A stretch of DNA of 64,000 nucleotides from Bacillota bacterium. GTDB taxonomy: Bacteria; Bacillota; Clostridia; Christensenellales; Aristaeellaceae. Below the pieces are notes generated by a model that searched no databases, had not been told where the DNA came from, and worked only from the letters and a program-made list of their open reading frames with translations. The first letter of the stretch is position 1, and each line of letters starts with the position of its first letter. Where the stretch lies: contig JAEYCB010000041.1 of assembly GCA_023404345.1 (NCBI GenBank), positions 15,640-79,639 of the forward strand, read 5' to 3'. A program made the translations under genes and the position numbers. Shown in pieces: positions 27,011-35,692 of this stretch.

Positions 27011-27942
27011 CAGCCCTTGCGCTGGCGCTGCTTTTGGCCCTGGGTGCGGGCGGATGCGCTCCGCGACGGGAAGGAAGCGCCGGCATCATGTACCGTGTGA
27101 CCGGTGGAAAAAACGATCTGTATCTGCTGGGCAGCATCCATGTAGGCAGCAAGGACATGTACCCCATGGGCCGCCATATTCTGGATGCGCTTGAGGCGGC
27201 GGATATACTGGCCTTTGAGTGCGACACCCAAAGTGCGCAGGCGCAAGCCGTTTATCAGGAGTTGATGCGCTGTCCCGAAGGCGAAAGTCTGAAAAGCATG
27301 GTGAGCACGGACACGTATGCGTTGGTCAATCAGGCCGCGCAGAAAGCGGGCTACCTGATGAGCAGTCTGAACACACTAAAACCATGGGCTGTGATGAGTT
27401 TGCTCAATGCCGAGGCAGTGACTGCCACCCTGGGGGCGCGCGGCAGCAAAGCATCCGTTTCTCTGGGTGTGGAAGAACAGGTGCGCAAGCTGAGCGACGG
27501 TAAACCGGAGGTATGGCTGGAGGACACCCGTGCCGAGCTGGAAGTGCTGGACGGCCTGAGTCCGGCGCTTCAGGAATCTTTGCTGCAATCTACCTGCCGC
27601 GTGATTTTGGAACCGGATAGCGCCACAGGCATGGATGGGGCCATTGACCAATGGCCGCAATGGTGGCGTGCAGGGGATGCGGAAGCTTTTTCCAGCGCCT
27701 ATCTGGACGGCATGGCTGCCGAACCCGATGAGAACCTGGCCAGGGAATACCACGATGCGCTGGTTACCCAGCGCAACGCGCGCATGGCCCGCCGCATGGC
27801 CGGATGGCTTGAGGCGGAAGAAAATAGCGATTATTTTGTAACCCTGGGCCTTTTGCACCTGGTGCTTGACGGAGACAGCGTTTTGACCTGTCTTGAAGAG
27901 ATGGGATATACTGTGGAGCGCATCCTGCCGGAGAATGTTTGA
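26986..27942 (+). CDS. TraB/GumN-family putative lipoprotein
   Basis: 318 residues. A charged N-terminus, a hydrophobic segment and AGGC form a lipoprotein-like signal. The TraB/GumN family motif LLGSIHVGSKDMYPM and the C-terminal GLLHLVLDGDSVLTCLEEMGY are present. The family is related to Tiki-type metallopeptidases but is mostly uncharacterised in bacteria. The ATG at 26986 (GGAGG 7 bases upstream, overlap of 25 bases with the helicase) gives the positive n-region; a second ATG at 27007 overlaps the helicase stop but would remove it. Confidence 0.8.
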   Translation: MQKRGKRMTALALALLLALGAGGCAPRREGSAGIMYRVTGGKNDLYLLGSIHVGSKDMYPMGRHILDALEAADILAFECDTQSAQAQAVYQELMRCPEGESLKSMVSTDTYALVNQAAQKAGYLMSSLNTLKPWAVMSLLNAEAVTATLGARGSKASVSLGVEEQVRKLSDGKPEVWLEDTRAELEVLDGLSPALQESLLQSTCRVILEPDSATGMDGAIDQWPQWWRAGDAEAFSSAYLDGMAAEPDENLAREYHDALVTQRNARMARRMAGWLEAEENSDYFVTLGLLHLVLDGDSVLTCLEEMGYTVERILPENV

Positions 27943-27963
27943 AAGCCGCGTCTTTTTTTCCGC

Positions 27964-27990
27964 ACGCGTTTCCTGCGCCGTCATACTGTA
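27964..27990 (+). promoter_or_regulatory. candidate sigma-K promoter of the Cys-rich gene
   Basis: AC at 27964-27965, 16 bases, then CATACTGTA, which matches the mother-cell sigma-K pattern (AC-N16/17-CATAnnnTA). It gives a leader of about 68 bases. No sigma-A-type -35/-10 pair is seen in this gap. A hairpin, TGCGCCGT with ACGGCGCA around CATAC/GTATG, overlaps it. Confidence 0.5.
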
Positions 27991-28064
27991 TGAGTGAACG
28001 GCGCAAGGGACGCTGCCATGCCAAAGCCTCCCTGCGGCCGACGAACAATGAAGGAGGCGTGCCA

Positions 28065-28757
28065 ATGTCTTTTTACTCTTACAAAAACGCCAACCCCTGT
28101 TGCTGCCCCGGCACCATCACCAATGGCAGCGCGCTGGACGGACTGCAGGAAAAGGTATGCGTACAGGTCAAGCGCGTATACGACAGCTGCCTGCAGCAGG
28201 AACAGCTGGATGACAAGGAAGTGACCATCACCAGCTACGCCATGGTGGCCAACAACTGCTGCAGCTGCAACTGCTGCTGCGATGACGCCACTGAAACCGT
28301 GCCCCCCACCAGCCCGCCCGTGCCGCCCATCACGTTCGAAAGCTGCCGTTCCACCACCACGGAAGGCACCATCCGCAATCTGTCCGTGGAACGCCTGTGC
28401 GACCGTCCCTGCTTTGCCCGCGTGCGCTGCAAGATCGACGTGCCTATCGACATCCTGTTTGTGGATAGTCGCTGCGTAGAGTACATCGGCAAGGGCGTTA
28501 TTACGGTGGATAAAGACGTCCTTCTGTCCATCCCCGACGAATCCATCGTGCCCTACTGCCTGGAGAGCATGGTCAGCGCCATTTGCGTGGCCGGTACCTA
28601 TGAAGGCAACAACAAGTTCAAGCTGACGGTATGCGTGACGGTTATCCTGAAGGTGTTGGCTCAGGTGGAAATCCTGATTCCCTCCTATGGCTTCTGCCCC
28701 ATCCCGCCCTGCGAGGAATTCGCGGAGAACGTATGCGACGAACTGTACTTCCCATGA
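28065..28757 (+). pseudogene. 5' part of a Cys-rich probable spore coat/surface protein gene, split by the prophage
   Basis: AAGGAGG precedes the ATG. The first 226 codons are host sequence and contain Cys clusters (NPCCCPG, NNCCSCNCCCDD) and beta-rich segments (RCKIDVPIDILFVDSRC). After the GAA codon at 28740-28742 the prophage arm adds only Leu-Tyr-Phe-Pro and a TGA, giving a 230-residue truncated product in the lysogen. The missing 58 codons (Phe-Phe-Ser-Leu-Pro-Leu-Phe-Pro-Pro then a Cys/Asn-rich tail) lie at 61172-61348 in the same frame. Coat or exosporium function is inferred from Cys content and the sigma-K-like promoter; I do not recognise a named family. Confidence 0.7.
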
Positions 28758-28761
28758 TACC
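28740..28761 (+). other. attL: host GAA core plus phage arm
   Basis: Core GAA at 28740-28742, then C and the 18-base arm TGTACTTCCCATGATACC (28744-28761). The arm is the inverted counterpart of 61149-61166 with 17 of 18 matches. Confidence 0.75.
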
Positions 28762-28774
28762 GTTGAAATATAAT

Positions 28775-29035
28775 TCAATCTTTCTTGGGCTCTTCGTAGG
28801 TTAGTGCCTGCGAGCTGTCGCCCATGCCGTCGGTCGTGGGGTCTACCACCACGCCCAAAATCGCCAGAACCGCGAAAACGGCGTTGACAACGGACAGCAG
28901 CTTGTCCCCGATCTCGCCGAGGTCCAGCGTATATCCGAGTGTAGCCGCAACCGTCTGCACCAGCAGCAGCAGCGCAGGAATCAACGCCAGCCAGAAAGCT
29001 TTGTTTTTAATCCGCACAAGCCAGTTAATTTTCAT
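28775..29035 (-). CDS. phage holin, phi LC3 family
   Basis: 86 residues with two hydrophobic segments (FWLALIPALLLLVQTVAATLG and LLSVVNAVFAVLAILGVVVDP) and the C-terminal LTYEEPKK typical of phi LC3 holins. It forms membrane holes that release the endolysin. It is the last gene of the late operon, 13 bases from the phage arm of attL; its ATG overlaps the stop of the preceding gene. Confidence 0.88.
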   Translation of the reverse strand: MKINWLVRIKNKAFWLALIPALLLLVQTVAATLGYTLDLGEIGDKLLSVVNAVFAVLAILGVVVDPTTDGMGDSSQALTYEEPKKD

Positions 29036-29316
29036 GCTCGGTCCCCCTTTTTTTCCTCGAGATTGTTGATTCTTCTGTCGTGATTCTCAATCTTCTCGTC
29101 CTGCTTCTCGTTGTGATCCCACAGGCGCCGATGCGATTCTTTTGCATTTTGGCGGCTGGTCTCAATGGCTTTTGCATTGGTGGCCACGTCTTCCTTGAGG
29201 TTTTCCAGCGTCACCGTCAAGGTGGTGATGGTGGAATTAAGTTTAATAAGTGGCGCTCCAATGCTAATGCCGAGGCCCACAACGGCGATCAGGACAGTGA
29301 TAACTGTCCATTCCAC
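29032..29316 (-). CDS. XhlA-like membrane/coiled-coil lysis accessory protein
   Basis: 94 residues: one N-terminal membrane helix, then a charged coiled coil (LENLKEDVATNAKAIETSRQNAKESHRRLWDHNEKQDEKIENHDRR, as in haemolysin XhlA-type proteins; quoted in part). It probably assists holin or endolysin. It overlaps the holin gene by four bases. Confidence 0.65.
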   Translation of the reverse strand: MEWTVITVLIAVVGLGISIGAPLIKLNSTITTLTVTLENLKEDVATNAKAIETSRQNAKESHRRLWDHNEKQDEKIENHDRRINNLEEKKGDRA

Positions 29317-29320
29317 CGCG

Positions 29321-30103
29321 TTACCCCCTCAAAAACTGGGTCATCATGTATGCCCTACGAGTATACCCGTCCGTGCAGATGGCCGTCACCAGCGACCAGC
29401 CGTTCTTTTCGCGCTCAACCAGCACGCGAGCACCGGAGTTGACCTTCCAATAGACCGGCTCCTTCTGGCTGGCTGTCTTGCGCAGCTTTACAGGGTTGCC
29501 GTCAGGCGATACAACCGTGGCATACCGTTCAGCGCTCGCGGCGGGCGTTCCAGCGGTAAGGCCGTTCGGTACGCTATCCGCGCCCGTGTCCGCCCCTTGG
29601 CTAATTTCCGCGCCGATCTCCACCCCCGGCTGTACGTCCACACCGTAGTCAATTTCAGCGAACCACATGACGTGCGTCCATCCGTTTTTTAGCGTGCTCC
29701 CTGCCACACGCTCCATTGTGGAGCTGGAATGCACAACGTCGCACGCTCGATTCTGGCCGTTCTTGTCTGTGTCGGTCAAGGCGTTTTCGCCTACATACAG
29801 GCCCACATGCGAGAAGTCGCCCAACCCGTCGCCCCTGTACTTGGCGGGCAGGTTGGCTTCTGTGTCCTCGTGGATCAGCATCCCCGCGCCCGGCACCAGC
29901 TTTCCGGATGCCTTGGCGTTTTCCAGCGTTCCCAACCACACGGCTTTCCGCGCCATGTCGTTGCTTCCGCTGTAGTCCATGCTGCCGCCCGCCTGTCGCA
30001 CGCAGTGCTCCACGAACGCTTGACAATCCATTTCCTCGTAAGTGTACCCCACGCCAACCGCCTGCACGGCGGCGGCGGCTACGCTTTTCCCAGTAGGTCG
30101 CAT
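29321..30103 (-). CDS. endolysin: NlpC/P60-type amidase with C-terminal SH3 domain
   Basis: 260 residues. The N-terminal domain has the NlpC/P60 catalytic Cys (MDCQAF), the His (FSHVGLYVG) and a third polar position (VVHSSS). A linker precedes an SH3_3-type domain (YATVVSPDGNPVKLRKTAS...) that should bind the wall. The ATG at 30103 is 11 bases from AAAGG; an in-frame GTG at 30112 is too close to it. The 125 bases upstream hold a 7-bp hairpin and no gene. Confidence 0.87.
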   Translation of the reverse strand: MRPTGKSVAAAAVQAVGVGYTYEEMDCQAFVEHCVRQAGGSMDYSGSNDMARKAVWLGTLENAKASGKLVPGAGMLIHEDTEANLPAKYRGDGLGDFSHVGLYVGENALTDTDKNGQNRACDVVHSSSTMERVAGSTLKNGWTHVMWFAEIDYGVDVQPGVEIGAEISQGADTGADSVPNGLTAGTPAASAERYATVVSPDGNPVKLRKTASQKEPVYWKVNSGARVLVEREKNGWSLVTAICTDGYTRRAYMMTQFLRG

Positions 30104-30237
30104 CTCAATCACTACCTTTCATCTTCACTGGCCCGGCAGAGGGCCAGCGAAAAAACTGTGAGTATTGCCCCCGCAAACAGTCTAACAGGTATAAAAACCC
30201 AATGTACCACACGTATCCCGCCCTTCCGCCCACATGG

Positions 30238-30429
30238 TCATTCCGTTACCAGCTCGCCCAGCCCGCTTTCCTCAAGCAGCGCCTTCACCTGAGGCTTGAG
30301 GACTTCGGGAACATCCGCATACGCGGTCTTTCCAAGGATCACCCGTTGCGCGAAAAACATAGCCATCATGATACACCAGTCCTTTCCAAATATGATTTTT
30401 ATGACAAACGACGCAAGCGCCGTAATCAT
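30238..30429 (-). CDS. small phage protein (CD1375-like)
   Basis: 63 residues ending KTAYADVPEVLKPQVKALLEESGLGELVTE, a pattern common in small proteins located between tail fibre and lysis genes of clostridial phages (CD1375 family). Function unknown. ATG overlaps the stop of the preceding gene. Confidence 0.65.
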   Translation of the reverse strand: MITALASFVIKIIFGKDWCIMMAMFFAQRVILGKTAYADVPEVLKPQVKALLEESGLGELVTE

Positions 30430-30818
30430 TGATACACCTGCATAGCCATTTCCGCTATGCAGTCCTCGATAAACTCGCCACGGTCGGCCAGTGACTGCAC
30501 CTGCGCACGCAAAAGATCGTTTTCTGCCGCCAACTCATCAACCGTTTTTACAGGTTGCGGCGGCACGTAGTCCGCGTCCATTTCCTCCTGCGTGCGCTCG
30601 CGCCACTTGGGGGAACCGTCAGGCACGTATACATAGCGGGGGATGCCGCGATCATCGTACAGAGGCGCGGGGAAATAGTTCCCCTGCGCATGGTGGTATC
30701 GATCGCCGACCCCCTCGTCAATCTGTACCCACTCTTCTCCGAAAACGAACGCAGAGCTATTCACAGAAACAATAAGGTTTCTTTCGTTAAGCAACACCAA
30801 TACATTGTAGCTATCCAT
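30426..30818 (-). CDS. XkdW-like phage tail-region protein
   Basis: 130 residues. The N-terminal VLVLLNERNLIVSVNSSAF and C-terminal coiled coil (ELAAENDLLRAQVQSL) are typical of short proteins following tail fibres in PBSX-like phages. The ATG at 30818 has GGGAGG upstream; an in-frame GTG at 30839 overlaps the upstream stop. Role unknown. Confidence 0.6.
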   Translation of the reverse strand: MDSYNVLVLLNERNLIVSVNSSAFVFGEEWVQIDEGVGDRYHHAQGNYFPAPLYDDRGIPRYVYVPDGSPKWRERTQEEMDADYVPPQPVKTVDELAAENDLLRAQVQSLADRGEFIEDCIAEMAMQVYQ

Positions 30819-30835
30819 GGACGTATTTCCTCCCG

Positions 30836-32743
30836 TCACAAATCCGCGCTGGACGATACTTTGAATTTAACGAGTTGATTCGCTCCGTTTGATACGCCAA
30901 ACACGCGAACTCCGTCACTATACGATTCAGAATACACTGCTATCTGTTTCCACTCGCTACCATCAAGAACATCTGCATACCCTTCTGCTCCAGTGATGGT
31001 TGAAAACACGCTTGTGGTTGGAACGACTCTCATTTGGATTTTGAAAGGTACGTGAATACTGAATACGTTAATGCTGTTTGTTGTGCAAGTGTACAAATTT
31101 TCGACATTGAAATACCTTGAGCATTCAAGATACGAATTCGCGTATTTCGTCGCTTCCCAAGGCGGAAGGGTCTTTGACGTATACGACCCTTTAAGCAGCA
31201 CTGGCTTTGAAATGATTGACTGTGCTGCGGGGTTGAACGCGAATTGGCACAGATCGCCATAGATGTTCTGGAGATACAGCGTGCCGATAGTATTTGATAC
31301 TGCTGTTTGTGCGTCGCTTGATGCGCTATCATAGGTTATTGTCCCTATCATCAGTTGCTCCCCAACATACGCAGCTAACGTGTATTCTTCGCCGTTAATC
31401 AGCGGGTCCATACGCTGGAGAAAAAATCCTTTTGAGGATACAGAAATTCCACTGGATTGCAGGCTGATTGTGCCGCTAATCACCCACCTATCAATCGAAT
31501 AGATGAAGCTGCCGCTGTACGTGGTCAATCTGCGTTGGTTGATGGGGTTCGAAAAATCCGGGTTGTCCAACAAGTTGGTCCTGTCCTGATTGCACCCCTG
31601 CCACGAAAGAGTACCATCAGCCGCAAGGCCCAGCGTCACAACCGTCTCGTTGTTGGTGGTCTGCACGGCCCTATACCCCTGATTGTAAATGCCCACCAAG
31701 TCGGAGCTGCTCAGGGATTCCAGCGCAGCCGCCGTGCACGGGTAAATCTGGCCGGGCAGATCAACGTTTCCATCCTGATCAGGCTGCACCCCATTCACGG
31801 TGCTAACGGCACCGCTTCCGGGCGCGCCGCGCCAGTTGGTGGCGTATGCCCAGAGCGCGGTTGATGCGTCGCCGCCCTGCGTGCAGGTATATACGTTGCC
31901 GATATTGGCGTTGTCGGTGCCGGTGTAAAGGTACAAATCCCCGGCAAGCGCCGCCTCAATGCCCGTGGCATAGGCCGTGGACGTGGTGCTGGTGCCTGTG
32001 ATCGCGCTGCCCTGGAATGCAGTTATTCCGCGCACGCCCTGGATTCCCTGGATGCCCTGCGGGACGCCCATGGTGATTTTCCATGCGCCGTCCACCAGTT
32101 GGGCCGTTGCCGTTGCGGGCTGCGTGGGTTCTAGCGTGTTGGCGGTAGCGGTCAGACCGTTCAACGCAGCGGCGGCGGTGTTGGCAGTTGCCGCCGCCTT
32201 ATTGGCCGCGGCTGCCGCTGTGTTGGCAGTCCCGGCTGCCGTGTTCGCCGCCTGCGTGGCCTGCTGGGACGCCGTCAAGGCGCTGCTAAGCTGGTTCAGC
32301 GCGCTCTCCACGTCCAGCATGATCTGCTGAATCTCGTCCAGGTTGGGCAGGACGTTGCCGGGGTCAACGATCACAAGCGTCGAACCAAGGCGCACGGTGG
32401 TAGCGATATGCACAAGGTCGGTGCCCCCCACGCTTAGCGTGATGGTCAGCCTCCCGGTACAGGCATAGACGAAGGACGGAAACTCGACGCTGGCCACGTT
32501 TCCGCTGATGGTTCCCGCCACCGTAACGGTGCTCCCATCCTGCTGCCGCACGAAATACCCCATGCATTCCCCGGACAGCTCCACAGGCAATCCGGCGTTG
32601 GTGACGGACACGTTCAGCACGTTGGCATAGCTCTGTCCCTGAATCAGCTGGTCGTTGGTGTTTTGCAGGCCGAGCGTTGTAATCAGCGTGCCCTGCGAGA
32701 TGTCAACGGTTTTGTTGATAGGGATAACAATGTTGTTAGCCAT
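30836..32743 (-). CDS. phage tail fibre/receptor-binding protein with BppU-like N-terminus
   Basis: 635 residues. Residues 1-130 resemble the N-terminal domain of baseplate upper proteins. An Ala/Thr-rich coiled stalk (about 150-200) and a collagen-like stretch (GVPQGIQGIQGVRG) follow. The C-terminal about 250 residues have a beta-rich, carbohydrate-module appearance and are the likely host-binding part. It should sit at the tail tip and decide host range. Confidence 0.75.
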   Translation of the reverse strand: MANNIVIPINKTVDISQGTLITTLGLQNTNDQLIQGQSYANVLNVSVTNAGLPVELSGECMGYFVRQQDGSTVTVAGTISGNVASVEFPSFVYACTGRLTITLSVGGTDLVHIATTVRLGSTLVIVDPGNVLPNLDEIQQIMLDVESALNQLSSALTASQQATQAANTAAGTANTAAAAANKAAATANTAAAALNGLTATANTLEPTQPATATAQLVDGAWKITMGVPQGIQGIQGVRGITAFQGSAITGTSTTSTAYATGIEAALAGDLYLYTGTDNANIGNVYTCTQGGDASTALWAYATNWRGAPGSGAVSTVNGVQPDQDGNVDLPGQIYPCTAAALESLSSSDLVGIYNQGYRAVQTTNNETVVTLGLAADGTLSWQGCNQDRTNLLDNPDFSNPINQRRLTTYSGSFIYSIDRWVISGTISLQSSGISVSSKGFFLQRMDPLINGEEYTLAAYVGEQLMIGTITYDSASSDAQTAVSNTIGTLYLQNIYGDLCQFAFNPAAQSIISKPVLLKGSYTSKTLPPWEATKYANSYLECSRYFNVENLYTCTTNSINVFSIHVPFKIQMRVVPTTSVFSTITGAEGYADVLDGSEWKQIAVYSESYSDGVRVFGVSNGANQLVKFKVSSSADL

Positions 32744-33014
32744 TGTCCTGCTCCTCCTTCGCCAGCATTACGCGCACCGTCCCGTCCTGCCGCGCGGAAT
32801 ACCCGGACAGCTTGGTGTATCCTCGGTAGATGGTGGATGTTCGCCCATCCGAATAGTTGATGATGCCCGTGTTTTCGGGATCGTCAAACTCCGCGATGAT
32901 GTCCGCGGCGCGCCGGTCGTCGATCATGTCAAAAACGAGCGTTCCCATGAGCGACCCCACGCCGCAGAAAAGGACGTCGTGCATTGCCCCGGTTGCTGTT
33001 TTAATAATCTGCAT
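32736..33014 (-). CDS. hypothetical phage tail-region protein
   Basis: 92 residues from the ATG at 33014 (GGAGG just upstream); an ATG at 33026 overlaps the preceding stop as TAATG and would add four residues. The sequence (DVLFCGVGSLMGTLVFDMIDDRRAADIIAEF...) has no domain I recognise. Position between the tail hub and fibre genes suggests a tail-tip role. Confidence 0.6.
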   Translation of the reverse strand: MQIIKTATGAMHDVLFCGVGSLMGTLVFDMIDDRRAADIIAEFDDPENTGIINYSDGRTSTIYRGYTKLSGYSARQDGTVRVMLAKEEQDNG

Positions 33015-33025
33015 GTTTCCCTCCA

Positions 33026-34969
33026 TTAAGAGTGCCCCCCGTTTCCAAGTACGTAAGCTGCGTCAGCGGGATCAGAGTACCAAGAGGCACCGCGCCCCCC
33101 TATGTCAATCGTTCCGACGTTGAGGTAGGTAATTCGTGCGCTTCCGCTGACAAGCTGCTCGATCTCGGCGACATCGGCCTGCAGGTTGTTAAAAGCGGCT
33201 TGTGTGGCATAAACGGTTTGCAGGTTCGCAGACGTCACCGTACGGCTTCCGATCTGTCCGCCGCTGATGTATCCCGGCGTATCGCCCACCTGTATGTTTT
33301 TGGCGTATACGTTTCCCGTGAATGTCCCGTTTGCGGCGCTGATGTCGCCCTTAAATGTCCCGGTCGCGGCCTGCAACTCGCCCGTAAACGTGCCTGTGGC
33401 GGCGTTTAGGTTGGTTGCGGTCACGCCTGTAAACGTGATCGCCTGCGACCACGTCTGTCCGCCGTTTGCGGTGAACGCGATACCATAGTTGGTGCCGTCG
33501 TACAGTCCAAACCGGATTTGCTGTTGCGGGTTGGATGGGTTCTGGCATACGATGTTCCCCGCGTCCCAGAAAAAATTCGCGTTGCCAAGAATTTTCACAA
33601 GCGCGGCCTGCAATGTGCCCGTGGTGATCTCGTCCGCCACGATGCCCGCGCCTGTGATGGCGGTGCGCCATTGCCATTGATCGCCCACCTTCGAGGACGC
33701 CAGCAAAATGCCCGCGCCCGTGATGCGCACGGCCTGCGTGCCGTCGCTGGTCACGAACACCAGCGACCCGTCGGACGGGTCAGTGTACATCGTGGTGCCG
33801 CTGGACAGGATGGCCGTCACCATCGTGTTGAGATACCCCTGCAGCAGGGTGGGGTTGCTCTGCGCCACCTGCGCCCCGGCCTGCGCTTTCTGGGCCGTCT
33901 GCGTCTGATTCCAGACGATATCGGTAATAAAATTCCCAAGGTTGATCTTGCTTTTTTCGGGGTAAAGCAGGTCTTGGGTGTATTTGATGATCTTCGCGGC
34001 TACCTTAAGCCCCTGCACGTCCACGTTGGCAGCGCCGCCGAGCAGGATCGGCTCGCCCGTGTACCCCATGGCGTACAGGTCCAGCACTGTCCCCGTGATA
34101 CTCAGTTTGGGGCTGTTGGTCGCCTGCAACGCCTCCCACGCCTCGGACAGCAGCGCCGAGGGGTCCTCCTGCTCGTAGTCGGTGAAGATGCCGAATCGCG
34201 GCGTCCCGTTGCGCCCAAAGGCCGCCGTTGCCGCTGTGTCCTCGATGTACAGTTGCCCTGCCGGCTTGTTTGCCGGGTTCCCCGCCGCCGTACTCCATAC
34301 CGCCGGGCCGATGTTCACGGTGTTCTCCACGCCGTCGGTGGTAGTCGTTTTCCCGTAGGCGTACAGCGCGGTCTTTACGTCGCTGTCATCGTAGATGATC
34401 TGCACCTTGGGCAGGTTGCGCTCAAGACTCAGGCGCAGGCCCGTTTGTATGGGCGTGTCTGCCGCCACGTCCAGGTATTTCCCGGATATGCCGGATGCGT
34501 CAAACGTCACGCGGGGGGTGATGCGCAGCTCCCACAGCTCGCGGATATCGGCTACTGCCGTCCATACGTCCTTGTAGCTGTCGTCGAGGGTAGCCGTGTT
34601 GGTGGCCGTGCAGGTGCCCAGCGCCCAGCTTGTGCCGGTCAATGCCTGTGTGATGGCATTGGCCGGGGTAGCGTTGGTAGGGGTGAATACGCCCAGCACA
34701 TAGTCACGCAGCTCTGCCACGCAGATATGCACAGCGCGAAGCGTTTGGGTGCCTGCCGGCTGGTCCGTCTGCGCGCGGTAAATCTCAAAGCACTGGAAAA
34801 TCCCCTGATCGTCGGAAAAGCCCACCCGCTGCATGCGCTGGATGGGCTTTGTTTCGTCGAAAGGAAACGTGGCGCGCAGCTCCATCTGGTCCTGCACCCA
34901 TTCGGCTTTGCTCGCGTCGTTGCGAACAAAAAGCGCGGCTCCCGCCACGCTGAAAAACGTGAAATACAC
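33026..34969 (-). CDS. tail-associated hub/lysin-type phage protein
   Basis: 647 residues following Dit, the usual place of the tail hub (Tal, prophage tail endopeptidase-like). The N-terminal 350 residues are beta-rich hub-like (VQIIYDDSDVKTALYAYG). A middle helical part and a C-terminal series of GTF-G/T repeats (ATGTFTGELQAATGTFKGDISAANGTF, quoted in part) form a stalk. It should link tail tube to fibre and contact the cell wall. No intact peptidase motif is evident. Confidence 0.75.
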   Translation of the reverse strand: MYFTFFSVAGAALFVRNDASKAEWVQDQMELRATFPFDETKPIQRMQRVGFSDDQGIFQCFEIYRAQTDQPAGTQTLRAVHICVAELRDYVLGVFTPTNATPANAITQALTGTSWALGTCTATNTATLDDSYKDVWTAVADIRELWELRITPRVTFDASGISGKYLDVAADTPIQTGLRLSLERNLPKVQIIYDDSDVKTALYAYGKTTTTDGVENTVNIGPAVWSTAAGNPANKPAGQLYIEDTAATAAFGRNGTPRFGIFTDYEQEDPSALLSEAWEALQATNSPKLSITGTVLDLYAMGYTGEPILLGGAANVDVQGLKVAAKIIKYTQDLLYPEKSKINLGNFITDIVWNQTQTAQKAQAGAQVAQSNPTLLQGYLNTMVTAILSSGTTMYTDPSDGSLVFVTSDGTQAVRITGAGILLASSKVGDQWQWRTAITGAGIVADEITTGTLQAALVKILGNANFFWDAGNIVCQNPSNPQQQIRFGLYDGTNYGIAFTANGGQTWSQAITFTGVTATNLNAATGTFTGELQAATGTFKGDISAANGTFTGNVYAKNIQVGDTPGYISGGQIGSRTVTSANLQTVYATQAAFNNLQADVAEIEQLVSGSARITYLNVGTIDIGGRGASWYSDPADAAYVLGNGGHS

Positions 34970-35692
34970 CTAATCCCACCTTTCGCGCCAGTACACGCGC
35001 CCTTGACCGGTGATGTTGTTGTACCCCAGCACCGGGGCGAAAAAGTCGGACGCGGGGAACGCATAGGCGCTCATGATGCTGTTTCCGTTCAGCGTGATGG
35101 TCTGGTGCTCAAGGTCGATCACCAACTGTCCGGGTCCGACCGCACCGTTCAGCGTGATGGTCTGCGTGCCGTTGGACCATGCGGGGTTTTGTACCGCCGC
35201 CGAAAGCGTTGCGCGAATCTCCATGTGCGGCGGCTGGCTCCCGTGAACCATGAACGGGGTGCCGCATGCGCTGCTGTTCTCCGCCGTGCTGGTAAAAAAC
35301 GGCTCGTAGCTGGTGAACACCATCTTCCCAACCTCCCACCACTCGCGGATGGAGAGCTGGGGGAACGTCGTGCAGATGGCGTCGATGTACTGCCCAATGC
35401 GGTCCGGGAGCATCAAGCGCTGCGGCTTGTCGCTGGCCGCCCATCGCCTGATGGCCTCCATGGATTCGCACCGTGCGTCCCGGTCCTGATCCAGCAGGGC
35501 GAATGTCACGGTGATGGTGCGTGTTTTGCCCCGGATGCGCACGAAATCCGAGCCGGAAAGCACGGCTCGGTCCACCGCCGTGACCGACTGCGTGATGGGC
35601 GATACCACAATATCAACGACATTAACCGCCGCAACGTCCTCAAACGCCACGCCGTTAAACAGTAGCATTCCGCAGGCACTAGTATTCATCAT
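34970..35692 (-). CDS. distal tail protein (Dit-like)
   Basis: 240 residues. N-terminal siphovirus tail-component pattern (MLLFNGVAFEDVAAVNVVDI, RTITVTFALLDQDRDARCESMEAIRRW) and a C-terminal beta-sandwich (YEPFFTS, GTQTITLNGAVGPGQLVIDLEHQTITLNG). It forms the hub ring at the tail end. The ATG at 35692 overlaps the tape-measure stop (ATGA) and has GGAGG 5 bases upstream. Confidence 0.82.
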   Translation of the reverse strand: MMNTSACGMLLFNGVAFEDVAAVNVVDIVVSPITQSVTAVDRAVLSGSDFVRIRGKTRTITVTFALLDQDRDARCESMEAIRRWAASDKPQRLMLPDRIGQYIDAICTTFPQLSIREWWEVGKMVFTSYEPFFTSTAENSSACGTPFMVHGSQPPHMEIRATLSAAVQNPAWSNGTQTITLNGAVGPGQLVIDLEHQTITLNGNSIMSAYAFPASDFFAPVLGYNNITGQGRVYWRERWD

